From NCBI GenBank assembly GCA_015067585.1, contig SVMC01000010.1:1-51413 (forward strand): a stretch of DNA of 51,413 nucleotides. The letters are read 5' to 3'. Below, piece after piece: positions 23,496-30,706 of the stretch. Below the pieces are notes generated by a model. The model made no database searches. It was given only the letters and a program-made list of their open reading frames with translations, and was not told where the DNA came from. Every line of letters starts with the position of its first letter. Position 1 is the stretch's first letter. Made by a program: the position numbers and the translations under genes. The DNA comes from Oscillospiraceae bacterium. GTDB taxonomy: Bacteria > Bacillota > Clostridia > Oscillospirales > Oscillospiraceae.

Positions 23496-23524
23496 ATTAT
23501 CGCCGGTTTTTTCAGGGAATAAAC
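23496..23524 (-). promoter_or_regulatory. Sigma-F/sigma-G-like promoter of the SpoIIQ-like gene
   Basis: On the minus strand: GTTTA (23520-23524), 15-nt spacer, GGCGATAAT (23496-23504). The -10 fits the forespore pattern GGnnAnAnT. No competing sigma-A pair with good spacing was seen. Confidence 0.5.
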
Positions 23525-23552
23525 ACGGTGTGGTGCATTTTTCCAAACAAAT

Positions 23553-23585
23553 ACCGTCCGAGATGCCGAAAGCCTCCCGGACGGT
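23553..23585 (-). terminator. Terminator of the DtxR/MntR-type gene
   Basis: ACCGTCCG / CGGACGGT arms close an imperfect hairpin, followed on the minus strand by ATTTGTTT. It lies 9 bp beyond the stop codon. Confidence 0.7.
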
Positions 23586-23594
23586 ACATTCTGC

Positions 23595-23963
23595 TTATTT
23601 TATTCTTTCCGCATGACGGCGAATGGCCTCAAAGGTTTCGGGGCTGAGATCATGCTCGATCTTGCAGGCATCTTCCCTCGCGATGGGCTCCGCCACCCCC
23701 AAAGAGATCAGATACTCCGTCAAAAGCTTATGGCGGGTATAGATCTTCTGGGCGATCTCCAGGCCGGATGGCAGAAGGACGATATAACCATCTTCATCCG
23801 TCTCAATATAGCCGCTTTCCCGCAGGCGCTTGGTGGCATAGCTGACACTGGGCTTCGTCACCCCAAGGTGGGCAGCGATATCCACAGAACGGATGAACCC
23901 ATTTTGCTCCCGGAGCATCAGCATGGTCTCCAGATAGTCTTCAGCAGATTTTTGAATCTTCAT
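23595..23963 (-). CDS. DtxR/MntR-family metal-dependent repressor
   Basis: 122 residues, the short MntR-like form without an SH3 domain. It has an N-terminal winged helix (SVDIAAHLGVTKPSVSYATKRLRE) and a C-terminal dimerisation region. Likely metal ligands are D9 and E12 in SAEDYLETM, the His in TRHKLLTEYL, and Cys, Glu and His in DACKIEHDLS. The Asp is MntR-like, but the Cys (Glu in Bacillus MntR) is DtxR/IdeR-like, so Mn(II) versus Fe(II) specificity cannot be assigned. No transporter is adjacent. It has its own promoter and terminator. Confidence 0.85.
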   Translation of the reverse strand: MKIQKSAEDYLETMLMLREQNGFIRSVDIAAHLGVTKPSVSYATKRLRESGYIETDEDGYIVLLPSGLEIAQKIYTRHKLLTEYLISLGVAEPIAREDACKIEHDLSPETFEAIRRHAERIK

Positions 23964-23992
23964 ATTCCTGCTCCTGTCATGGTCTTTTGTTC

Positions 23993-24021
23993 ATCCTATC
24001 ACAGAAAAGAGCAAAATGCAA
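23993..24021 (-). promoter_or_regulatory. Promoter of the DtxR/MntR-type gene
   Basis: On the minus strand: TTGCAT (24016-24021), 17-nt spacer, TAGGAT (23993-23998) preceded by TGA. Confidence 0.55.
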
Positions 24022-24033
24022 GCAATCAGGACC

Positions 24034-24732
24034 TTAATCCAAAATCCTTCCGTCCGTGGAGATGGTCACCACCCGCCAGGGGATAAACTTGCCGCTGGCC
24101 TGCAGCGCCCGCTTGGCCGCCTGCTCAATGCCGCCGCAGCAGGGTACCTCCATCCGCACGATGGTCAGGCTCTTGATATTGTTGTTGGCAATGATGGCGG
24201 TGAGCTTCTCGGCATAATCCCCTTCATCCAGCTTGGGGCAGCCGATCAGGGTGATGTGCTTGCGGATGAACTCGTTATGGAAATTGCCATAGGCAAAGGC
24301 GGTGCAGTCGGCAGCGATCAGAAGATTCGCGTTTTCAAAATAGGGAGCCCGGATGGGCACCAGCTTGATCTGCACCGGCCACTGGGTCAGCTGGCTGGTG
24401 ACAGGGGCAGCGGGGGCAGCGCTTACCGGAGCTTCCCGGCGGATGGCCATGGAGCGCATACCGGGGCAGCCGCCGGGGGTGGGCTTTGCATCCTTTGCAG
24501 CCTTGGCAGCCAGTACCGCCGCCTCATCATAGGCCGGGGCTTCCCGCAGCTCAAAGGTGATGGCGCCGGTGGGGCAGGCGGGCAGGCAATCCCCCAGACC
24601 GTCGCAGTAGTCCTCACGGGTGAGCTTTGCCTTCCCGTTGACCATTTCAATGGCACCTTCATGGCAGGCGGCAGCGCAGGCACCGCAGCCGTTGCACTTG
24701 TCTTCATCTATTTTAATGATCTTTCTCAGCAT
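24034..24732 (-). CDS. 4Fe-4S ferredoxin-type protein with C-terminal domain
   Basis: The protein has 232 residues. The N-terminal ferredoxin domain has one complete set, C13-x2-C16-x2-C19-x3-C23. The second is incomplete: C43-x5-C49-x3-C53-P in YCDGLGDCLPACP, where Leu46 stands at the second Cys position. A linker with CPGMRS follows, then a conserved C-terminal domain (about 110-232) with LLIAADCTAFAYGNFH, LIGCPKLDE and MEVPCCGG, whose Cys residues may bind another centre. ATG 24732 follows AGGAGTG. It is divergent from a Crp/Fnr regulator with a symmetric site at its -41.5. Electron transfer or redox sensing is likely; the partner is unknown. Confidence 0.8.
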   Translation of the reverse strand: MLRKIIKIDEDKCNGCGACAAACHEGAIEMVNGKAKLTREDYCDGLGDCLPACPTGAITFELREAPAYDEAAVLAAKAAKDAKPTPGGCPGMRSMAIRREAPVSAAPAAPVTSQLTQWPVQIKLVPIRAPYFENANLLIAADCTAFAYGNFHNEFIRKHITLIGCPKLDEGDYAEKLTAIIANNNIKSLTIVRMEVPCCGGIEQAAKRALQASGKFIPWRVVTISTDGRILD

Positions 24733-24764
24733 TGGAATCACTCCTGTATTGATTTTCTGACCAC

Positions 24765-24773
24765 AGTATAGCA
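24765..24773 (-). promoter_or_regulatory. Extended -10 of the ferredoxin-like gene (no -35)
   Basis: The minus-strand sequence TGCTATACT is a good extended -10. No -35 hexamer is found at 17 nt. The Crp/Fnr-like palindrome lies there instead, centred about 41.5 bp upstream of the predicted start near 24758. Confidence 0.6.
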
Positions 24774-24792
24774 TAATAGCAGAAATGGTTCC

Positions 24793-24806
24793 GTTGTATT
24801 TACAAC
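24793..24806. promoter_or_regulatory. Candidate Crp/Fnr-family operator
   Basis: GTTGTATTTACAAC is a perfect 14-bp palindrome between the divergent ferredoxin-like and Crp/Fnr genes. Its spacing suits class-II activation of the ferredoxin-like gene. It is also only 15 bp before the regulator's own ATG, so autoregulation is possible. Confidence 0.6.
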
Positions 24807-24821
24807 AGAAATGAGGTTTTT

Positions 24822-25490
24822 ATGGATAAATATCTGTCCCTCTTGAAACGCACCCAGCTGTTTGCCGGCATTGGGGCGGAGGACATCGCCTCCATGCTGC
24901 AATGCCTGCAGGCAAAGCTGCGCCACTACAAAAAAGGCGAGTTCATCTTCCGTCAGGGAGAGCACATCCGCCACATCGCCCTGCTGGCAGAGGGCTGCCT
25001 CCATGTGCAGCGGGATGATTACTGGGGCACCCGCAGCATCATCAGCGTCATTGAGGCGGGCGATATGTTCGCGGAGGGCTATGCAGGCCCGCAGTGCGGC
25101 CCCATCCCCAATGATGTTGTGGCGGTGGCAGACAGTGCCGTGATCTTCTTCGATGTGGGGCGGGTGCTCACCGTCTGCTCTGCCGGGTGCCGTTTTCATT
25201 CCATGGTGGTAAAGAATCTGTACTTCGCCATTTCGGAAAAGAATCGGAAGCTGGTGCAGAAGCTGGGCCACATTACAAAGCGCACCACACGGGAGAAGCT
25301 GATCTCCTATCTCTCCGAGGAAGCACGGCGTCAGAACAGCGGCAGTTTTGCCATTCCCTTTAACCGGCAGCAGCTTGCGGATTTTTTGTCCGTGGATCGC
25401 AGCGCTATGTCGGCTGAGCTTTGCAAAATGCGGGACGAGGGGCTGCTGTCTTTTGAAAAAAACAGGTTTACCCTCTTTATAAGAAGTTGA
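24822..25490 (+). CDS. Crp/Fnr-family transcriptional regulator
   Basis: The 222 residues comprise a cyclic-nucleotide-binding-like sensor (about 10-115, KGEFIFRQGEHIRHIALLAEGCLHVQRDD), a long dimer helix and a C-terminal helix-turn-helix (about 150-220, FNRQQLADFLSVDRSAMSAEL). The sensor lacks an FNR N-terminal Cys cluster but has scattered Cys (QCLQ, EGCL, PQCG, CSAGC), so the effector is uncertain. Divergence from a 4Fe-4S protein resembles HcpR-type nitrosative or redox-stress loci in Clostridia. Its stop codon TGA lies inside the -35 of the following marR promoter. Confidence 0.88.
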   Translation: MDKYLSLLKRTQLFAGIGAEDIASMLQCLQAKLRHYKKGEFIFRQGEHIRHIALLAEGCLHVQRDDYWGTRSIISVIEAGDMFAEGYAGPQCGPIPNDVVAVADSAVIFFDVGRVLTVCSAGCRFHSMVVKNLYFAISEKNRKLVQKLGHITKRTTREKLISYLSEEARRQNSGSFAIPFNRQQLADFLSVDRSAMSAELCKMRDEGLLSFEKNRFTLFIRS

Positions 25491-25499
25491 CATATCAAC
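25486..25499. promoter_or_regulatory. MarR operator 1 (over the -35)
   Basis: GTTGA-CATA-TCAAC overlaps the TTGACA hexamer. It has the same half-sites as operator 2. Confidence 0.55.
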
Positions 25500-25515
25500 A
25501 TCCCTTTGCTATAAT
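25487..25515 (+). promoter_or_regulatory. Consensus sigma-A promoter of the marR-degV operon
   Basis: TTGACA (25487-25492), 17-nt spacer, TATAAT (25510-25515): a full match to consensus. Such a strong promoter needs repression, which the two flanking operators would supply. Confidence 0.92.
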
Positions 25516-25519
25516 TACC

Positions 25520-25543
25520 GAGAAGTTGAATTGTCAACTTCTC
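25520..25543. promoter_or_regulatory. MarR operator 2 (over the start site)
   Basis: Perfect 10-bp arms GAGAAGTTGA and TCAACTTCTC with ATTG between them. It spans the predicted transcription start and contains GTTGA-N4-TCAAC. Confidence 0.75.
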
Positions 25544-25567
25544 ATCGTGTAAAAAGGAGCAGCAGCT

Positions 25568-26023
25568 ATGTTGGAACGGTTTGAACGGTTTTCCTTTGCG
25601 ATTATGGAAATCTCAAAATATTGGCACAAACTGTCCGCCGATGAAATGGAGCGCCACGGATTGAGAAGTACCCACTCCGTTTATCTTATAACCATGGCAA
25701 AGCATCCCGACGGACTCACCGCCCCCCAGCTTTGTGAGCTTTGCAGCAGAGACAAATCCGATGTCTCCCGCATGATGCGGATGATGGAGAAGCAGGGCCT
25801 TGTCACCAAGGAAAGCGCCCATCAGCGCCGCTATAACGGCGTTTTCCGGCTGACGCAGGCGGGGATCGAAGCAGCCGATTATCTGAAGCAGAGAATCGCT
25901 CTGGCTGTGAGCCTTGCCGGCAAGGATCTGAGCGACGAAAACCGCACAATTTTCTATGAAGCCCTGACATCCATCGCAGAAAATCTGCGGCAGCTCAGCA
26001 AAGAAGGGTTACCTGAAGAATAA
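25568..26023 (+). CDS. MarR-family regulator, possibly FabT-like
   Basis: 151 residues with the MarR winged helix: LTAPQLCELCSRDKSDVSRMMRMMEKQGL (about 50-78, given here as one helix-turn-helix span) and the wing RRYNGVFRLTQAG. ATG 25568 follows AAAAGGAG. Two symmetric sites lie over its own promoter, so it is very likely autoregulatory. Two DegV/FakB-like genes and a HAD gene follow on the same strand, 44 nt downstream. FabT, the MarR regulator of streptococcal fatty-acid synthesis, uses TTGA/TCAA-type half-sites, so a lipid role is an attractive inference. Confidence 0.85.
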   Translation: MLERFERFSFAIMEISKYWHKLSADEMERHGLRSTHSVYLITMAKHPDGLTAPQLCELCSRDKSDVSRMMRMMEKQGLVTKESAHQRRYNGVFRLTQAGIEAADYLKQRIALAVSLAGKDLSDENRTIFYEALTSIAENLRQLSKEGLPEE

Positions 26024-26067
26024 GCTGCCCTTATCAAAAACATCTCTCGGGAGAAGAATTACGAATC

Positions 26068-26907
26068 ATGAAGATCAGAATCATCATTGACTCCACCGCC
26101 GATCTGATCCCCGCCGTCAAGGAAAGAACCACTGTGGTTCCCCTGACGGTGCATTTCGGCGCGGAAGAATATATTGACGGCATCACCATCACCCACAAGG
26201 AATTCTATGAAAAATTAGTGGAAACCGATGTGCTGCCCCACACCAGTCAGGCAAGCCCCGCTGCCTTTGAGAAGGTGTTTGAGGAAGTGACCAAAGCGGG
26301 AGAAAGCGCCGTGGTGCTTACCCTTTCCTCCAGACTTTCCGGCACCTATCAGAGCGCCATGATCGCAGCCGCCGATTATGACAATATTTTCGTGGTGGAC
26401 AGCGGCTCCGTGGCCATCGGCAGCGGTATCCTCGCCCAGTATGCCCTGGAGTTGGAAGAAGCCGGCATGGATGCCAAAAGCATTGCCGAAAAACTGGAAA
26501 CCGAAAAAGAAAAGATCCGGGTGGTGGCCATGGTCAACACCCTGGAATACCTGAAAAAGGGCGGCAGGATCTCAAGCGCCGTAGCCTTTGCGGGCAGTGT
26601 GCTGAACATTAAGCCGGTGCTCTCTCTCGTTGACGGCGAGATCACCATGCTGGGCAAGGCCCGTGGCTCCAAACAGGGCAATAATCTTCTCGCCACCGAG
26701 ATCGATAAAGCCGGCGGCGTGGACTTTGACCGCCCTGTGCTGCTGGGCTATACCGGCCTGACGGATGCCCTTCTGCAAAAATATGTGGAGGACAGCAAGG
26801 CCCTGTGGCAGGACAGCACAGAGAAACTCAACACCACCATCATCGGCAGCGTCATCGGCACCCATGTGGGTCCCGGGGCCATCGCCGTGGCATTTTTTAA
26901 GAAATGA
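26068..26907 (+). CDS. DegV family protein (FakB-like fatty-acid-binding), paralogue 1
   Basis: 279 residues. The family signature runs through IIDSTADL at the N-terminus, HTSQASPAAFEKVFE, VLTLSSRLSGTYQSA, VVDSGSVAIGSG, NTLEYLKKGGRIS and the C-terminal SVIGTHVGPGAIAVAF. DegV/FakB proteins hold a fatty acid and present it to the FakA kinase, giving acyl-phosphate for phospholipid synthesis. It is the first of three paralogues here, 44 nt after marR. FakA is not in the window. Specificity for chain type often differs between FakB paralogues. Confidence 0.88.
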   Translation: MKIRIIIDSTADLIPAVKERTTVVPLTVHFGAEEYIDGITITHKEFYEKLVETDVLPHTSQASPAAFEKVFEEVTKAGESAVVLTLSSRLSGTYQSAMIAAADYDNIFVVDSGSVAIGSGILAQYALELEEAGMDAKSIAEKLETEKEKIRVVAMVNTLEYLKKGGRISSAVAFAGSVLNIKPVLSLVDGEITMLGKARGSKQGNNLLATEIDKAGGVDFDRPVLLGYTGLTDALLQKYVEDSKALWQDSTEKLNTTIIGSVIGTHVGPGAIAVAFFKK

Positions 26908-26937
26908 TCCCATCTAAGGGATTTTTGGAGGCAAGCA

Positions 26938-27804
26938 ATGAACAATTATGTGATTTTTACCGATTCCGCCTGTGACATCAAGCCGGAGCTTCTGAAACGC
27001 TGGGGCGTGGAATGCATCGACCTCAGCTTCCGCTTTGACGGTGATGACCGGGAATACTTCAACAGCGATATGGATATCCGCGAATTCTATCGCGCCATGC
27101 GGGAAGGTAGCGTCGCCAAAACCTCTGCCATCAACCCCGACCGCTTCCTTTCCACCTTTGAAGCGGTGATGAAGCAGGACAAGGATATCCTCTACCTTGG
27201 CTTTTCCTCCGGCCTCAGCACCACCTGCAATTCCGCCAGAATGGCGGCGGAAGAGCTGAAGGAACGCTATCCTGCGCGCAAGCTGCTGATCGTGGATACC
27301 CTTGCCGCCTCCGCAGGTCAGGGCCTTTTGCTGTATCTTGTGTTGCAAAAGAAAAACGAAGGTGCTACAATAGATGACGCTTACGCATACGCCAGGGAAA
27401 TGAAACTGCAGATCTGCCACTGGTTCACCGTGGATGATCTCGTCTACCTGAAGCGGGGCGGCCGTGTCAGCCCCACCGTGGCGCTTTTGGGCAAGGCACT
27501 GGGCATCAAGCCGGTGCTTCATGTGGACAATGCGGGCAAGCTCATCAGCATGGGAAAGGTGCGGGGCAGAAAAGCCTCCATTGCAGCGCTGGCAGAAAAA
27601 TGCACCGGTATGATCCAGGACCCGAAGGATGCTTCCATTTTCATTTCCCACGGCGACTGCCCGGAGGATGCCGACCTGCTGGCACAGATGGTCGAGGAAA
27701 AAACCGGCGCAAAGGTCTCCCTCATCACCCATGTGGGCACTGTGATCGGCGCCCATTCCGGCCCGGGCACTCTGGCCCTGTTCTTCGTGGGCAAAGAAAG
27801 ATAA
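26938..27804 (+). CDS. DegV family protein (FakB-like), paralogue 2
   Basis: 288 residues. The motifs are IFTDSACDI, AKTSAINPDRFLSTFE, LYLGFSSGLSTTCNSA, IVDTLAASAGQG, DDLVYLKRGGRVSPT and the terminal VIGAHSGPGTLALFF. It is more distant from paralogue 1 than an allelic duplicate would be, so they probably bind different acyl chains. It begins 30 nt after paralogue 1 with GGAGG in the gap, and the HAD gene follows within 20 nt. The role as a fatty-acid carrier is inferred from the family. Confidence 0.88.
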   Translation: MNNYVIFTDSACDIKPELLKRWGVECIDLSFRFDGDDREYFNSDMDIREFYRAMREGSVAKTSAINPDRFLSTFEAVMKQDKDILYLGFSSGLSTTCNSARMAAEELKERYPARKLLIVDTLAASAGQGLLLYLVLQKKNEGATIDDAYAYAREMKLQICHWFTVDDLVYLKRGGRVSPTVALLGKALGIKPVLHVDNAGKLISMGKVRGRKASIAALAEKCTGMIQDPKDASIFISHGDCPEDADLLAQMVEEKTGAKVSLITHVGTVIGAHSGPGTLALFFVGKER

Positions 27805-27824
27805 AACGAAAAGGATGTGCGCCA

Positions 27825-28544
27825 ATGGCACTGACCGCTGTACTGTTTGATCTGGACGGGACTCTGCTCCCCATGGATCAGGACATTTTCATCAACGCAT
27901 ATTTTCGCGGCATCGCTGCAAAGCTGGCTCCCATGGGCTATGACCCCAAGGAACTGATCAATGCCATCTGGGGCGGCACCATCGCCATGATCAAGAACAA
28001 CGGAGAAAAAAACAACGAAGAGGTCTTCTGGGATTACTTCTGCGGCATCTATGGAGAAAATGCCAGAGAGGACGAGCCCCATTTTGCGGCGTTCTATGAA
28101 ACGGAATTCCAGAAGGTGCAGGAGGTCTGCGGCTTTGACCCCAACGCCGCCAAAACCGTTCGTTCATTGAAGGAGCGGGGCATCCGTGTCATTTTAGCCA
28201 CCAACCCCATCTTCCCCGCCATCGCCACCCAAAGCCGCATCCGCTGGGCAGGCATGGAGCCTGCGGATTTTGAGCTGATCACCACCTATGAGAACATCGG
28301 CCGCAGTAAGCCCTACCCTGCCTATTACGAGGAAATTCTCCGCCGGCAAAATCTGCGGGCAGAAGAATGCCTGATGGTGGGCAACGATGTCAGAGACGAT
28401 ATGGTGGCGGAAAAACTGGGCATGAAGGTATTCCTGCTCACCGACAATCTGATCAACAAGGCGGATGTGGATATCTCTGTTTTCCCCAACGGCGGCTTTG
28501 ACCAGCTTCAGGCGTATATCGACCATCTGATTCAGGAAAATTGA
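27825..28544 (+). CDS. HAD-superfamily hydrolase
   Basis: 239 residues with the HAD motifs in order: motif I LFDLDGTLLP near residue 7, motif II in VILATNPI (about 125), the Lys of motif III in GRSKPYPAYYEE (about 163) and motif IV MVGNDVRDDM (about 185). A helical cap lies between motifs I and II (about 20-100). It is probably a small-molecule phosphatase. ATG 27825 follows AAAAGGATG. It is co-transcribed with the DegV genes, so a phosphorylated lipid precursor is conceivable, but nothing in the sequence fixes the substrate. Confidence 0.85.
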   Translation: MALTAVLFDLDGTLLPMDQDIFINAYFRGIAAKLAPMGYDPKELINAIWGGTIAMIKNNGEKNNEEVFWDYFCGIYGENAREDEPHFAAFYETEFQKVQEVCGFDPNAAKTVRSLKERGIRVILATNPIFPAIATQSRIRWAGMEPADFELITTYENIGRSKPYPAYYEEILRRQNLRAEECLMVGNDVRDDMVAEKLGMKVFLLTDNLINKADVDISVFPNGGFDQLQAYIDHLIQEN

Positions 28545-28567
28545 TTCTGCAATCTTTTTCATTTCCA

Positions 28568-28596
28568 TGTATACAAATGCCAGATTTTGTTATAAA
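28568..28596 (+). promoter_or_regulatory. Extended -10 promoter of degV paralogue 3 and plsY
   Basis: TGTATA (28568-28573), 17-nt spacer, TATAAA (28591-28596) with TGT just upstream, making an extended -10. Confidence 0.6.
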
Positions 28597-28662
28597 ATGG
28601 ATCAGGCAAAAACCAAACCATTTTGGATGTTACTCCTGTATAGAGCAGAAAGGACCCTTCCA

Positions 28663-29496
28663 ATGACCACTAAAATCGTAGCTGATTCCTCCTCTGACCT
28701 GCTGGAGCTGTCCGGCGTTGCATTTGAATCCGCACCGCTGAAGATCATCACTTCCGAAAAAGAATATGTGGATGACGCATCCCTTAATGTGCTGGAGATG
28801 GTGACCGACCTTCTGAATTACAACGGACGCTCCTCCACCTCCTGCCCCAATGCTAATGACTGGCTGTGCGCCTTTGGCGACGCGGAACAGGTCTTCTGTG
28901 TCACCATCACCGCCACCCTCTCCGGCAGCTACAATGCCGCAATGCAGGCCAAGCAGATCTATGAAGAGCGCTATCCCGGCCGCCGGGTATGCGTACTCAA
29001 TTCTCTGTCTACCGGCCCGGAAATGGTGCTGATGATCGAAAAAATTCGGGATCTGATCCTTGAAGGCAAAGAATTCGACGACATCTGCAGCGATGTCACG
29101 AAATACACGAAAAAAACAGGACTTCTCTTCATGCTGGAGTCCATGAAAAATCTCGCGAACAATGGCCGCGTCAGCCCTCTGGTGGCAAAGGTGGCCGGTA
29201 TCCTCAGCATCCGTGTGGTGGGCAAAGCCAGCGACAAGGGCGACCTTGAGCAGCTCAACAAATGCCGGGGTGAGAAAAAAGCGCTGGAGACCATCGTGCA
29301 GCATCTGAAATCCCTTGGTCTCAATAAGGGCAAGGTCCGCATTGCCCACTGCTTCAATGAAAGCGCCGGAAAGGCCCTGAAGGAGCTGATCCAGAAGGAG
29401 TTTTCCAAGGTACAGGTGGAGATCTGCAAATGCAGAGGTCTTTGCAGCTTCTATGCGGAAAAAGGCGGCCTGCTGGTGGGGTTTGAAAAGATCTGA
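28663..29496 (+). CDS. DegV family protein (FakB-like), paralogue 3
   Basis: 277 residues. It keeps IVADSSSDL, STSCPNANDWLCAF, VTITATLSGSYNAAM, ESMKNLANNGRVSP and the ligand-pocket layout. The C-terminus differs from the other two: the usual G-x-H-x-GPG end is replaced by CRGLCSFYAEKGGLLVGF. This type is common in Clostridia. ATG 28663 has AGAAAGGA about 9 nt upstream; an earlier in-frame ATG overlaps the promoter. It has its own promoter and is followed 45 nt later by plsY, tying the family directly to glycerolipid synthesis. Confidence 0.85.
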   Translation: MTTKIVADSSSDLLELSGVAFESAPLKIITSEKEYVDDASLNVLEMVTDLLNYNGRSSTSCPNANDWLCAFGDAEQVFCVTITATLSGSYNAAMQAKQIYEERYPGRRVCVLNSLSTGPEMVLMIEKIRDLILEGKEFDDICSDVTKYTKKTGLLFMLESMKNLANNGRVSPLVAKVAGILSIRVVGKASDKGDLEQLNKCRGEKKALETIVQHLKSLGLNKGKVRIAHCFNESAGKALKELIQKEFSKVQVEICKCRGLCSFYAEKGGLLVGFEKI

Positions 29497-29541
29497 GTTT
29501 CCTGATACATATCTCATCAAACGCAGAAAGGGATTCCACCT

Positions 29542-30153
29542 ATGAAAGAGTATCTCCTGAGCAGTCTCATCGGCTATCTTCTGGGCAGCCTGAGCCCTTC
29601 CGCGCTGCTTTCAAAGCTCAAAAAGAAGAACCTGCGCGATCAGGGCACCCGCAATCTGGGTGCCACCAACACCATGCTCATTCTCGGCAAGGGTTACGGC
29701 GCTTTGGTGATGCTGTTTGACATTGCGAAAGCCTTCGCGGCAGTGAAGCTGGCACAGAAGCTGTTTCCCATGCTTGTTTGGGGCGGTCTGATCGCGGGAT
29801 GTTCTGCGGTCATTGGCCATATTTTCCCCTTCTATATGAAATTTAAGGGCGGCAAAGGTCTTGCGGCCTACGGCGGCATGATTCTGGGATTGGATCCCCT
29901 GCTGTTTCTTATCCTTCTGCTGATCGCCATCGCCGCCATGCTCATTACGAATCACGCCATTGCCATGACCGTGTCTGCCACGATCCTTTTCCCAATGTTC
30001 TTCGCCATCCGCAATGGAGATCTGATCGCCTTTCTGCTCGTGGCCGCCATCAGCGCGCTGATCCTCAGCCGCCATACCGGCAGCATCCTTGAGGCGATCC
30101 GAGGTGAAGACACCAGTGTCCGCGCCTTTATCAAAGGAAATAAACATCAGTAA
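29542..30153 (+). CDS. plsY: Acyl-phosphate:glycerol-3-phosphate acyltransferase PlsY
   Basis: This integral membrane enzyme transfers the acyl group from acyl-phosphate to sn-glycerol 3-phosphate, the first committed step of phospholipid synthesis. The 203 residues have at least five hydrophobic helices. The three conserved loops are present: GSLSPSALLSK (about 15), RDQGTRNLGATNTM (about 32-45) and GHIFPFYMKFKGGKGLAAYGG (about 94-114, split across the loop). AGAAAGG precedes ATG 29542. Acyl-phosphate is exactly what the FakA/FakB system makes, which explains the location. Confidence 0.93.
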   Translation: MKEYLLSSLIGYLLGSLSPSALLSKLKKKNLRDQGTRNLGATNTMLILGKGYGALVMLFDIAKAFAAVKLAQKLFPMLVWGGLIAGCSAVIGHIFPFYMKFKGGKGLAAYGGMILGLDPLLFLILLLIAIAAMLITNHAIAMTVSATILFPMFFAIRNGDLIAFLLVAAISALILSRHTGSILEAIRGEDTSVRAFIKGNKHQ

Positions 30154-30225
30154 AATTTCTTTCAGAGCAGTTCTTTGAACCGCTACCTGTCAAGTAGACA
30201 GACGAAAAAACATAAATAGTTTTCT

Positions 30226-30255
30226 CCGGGATCTCAGGAATGGGATCCTGGTTTT
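30226..30255 (+). terminator. Terminator of the degV3-plsY unit
   Basis: An 8-bp stem CCGGGATC / GATCCTGG (one G-U pair) is followed by TTTTCTTTC. Confidence 0.65.
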
Positions 30256-30310
30256 CTTTCAAGCTTCCCACATCCGACCGGCAGGAAATATTGCGTTTTA
30301 AGGGAGACTT

Positions 30311-30495
30311 CAGCGAATTCGCAACCTTTTGCGGGCGAACACGGTTCGCCTCTGCGGAGAAAACGGATAATATCTGCAACGCGCCTACTTAGATGGATGT
30401 AGGGGACGGGTTTCCCGTCCCGCAGGAGCGGTTGCGTTTATAACGAAGGTTCCGGCGAATTCGCAGGCATTTGGGACAGGAAACCCGTCCCCTAC
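30311..30495 (+). repeat. Modular intergenic palindromic repeat, copy C
   Basis: The core 30399-30495 (97 bp) has 23-bp terminal inverted repeats of the GTAGGGGACGGG type and aligns with reversed copy B. Upstream lies a further module: GCGAATTCGCAACC, then the palindrome GGGCGAACACGGTTCGCC (30333-30350) and the TCTGCAACGC linker shared with copy A. The same linkers thus carry different palindromes. Confidence 0.85.
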
Positions 30496-30671
30496 GGTTA
30501 GACCTATAACCGCTGCAACAGATTCCAATGCAATCGCAGTACATGGTTAACACGAAAACTTTATATGTTGGCGCGGGAGCGCCAAGGCTCTCTTCTCAAG
30601 TCTGGCCCTGGCCATTTGGGAAGGGCAGCTTTGGGGCATTCCTGTGGGGGATGGTTTGCCGGCAGAATGGA

Positions 30672-30704
30672 AGAGCAGGAACCGCGGTGGTTCCTGCTCT
30701 GTTT
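30672..30704. terminator. Terminator between convergent genes
   Basis: A 12-bp perfect stem AGAGCAGGAACC / GGTTCCTGCTCT with loop GCGGT, then GTTT on the plus strand. It is 6 bp from the capA-like stop codon. Confidence 0.75.
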
Positions 30705-30706
30705 AT

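Larger units (their letters stand above)
30154..30706. other. 553-bp gene-free interval between convergent plsY and capA-like genes
   Basis: It contains the plsY terminator, modular repeat copy C with an extra upstream module, a 7-bp hairpin TTGGCGC-GGGA-GCGCCAA (30568-30585), and the terminator at 30672-30704. The stretch 30586-30671 shows no recognisable feature. Short open frames crossing the interval are not credible genes. Confidence 0.75.

Noticed and set aside
28567-28662. Upstream start for DegV paralogue 3
   Set aside because: The extension overlaps the extended -10 promoter. ATG 28663 has a well-placed ribosome binding site and the conserved N-terminus.
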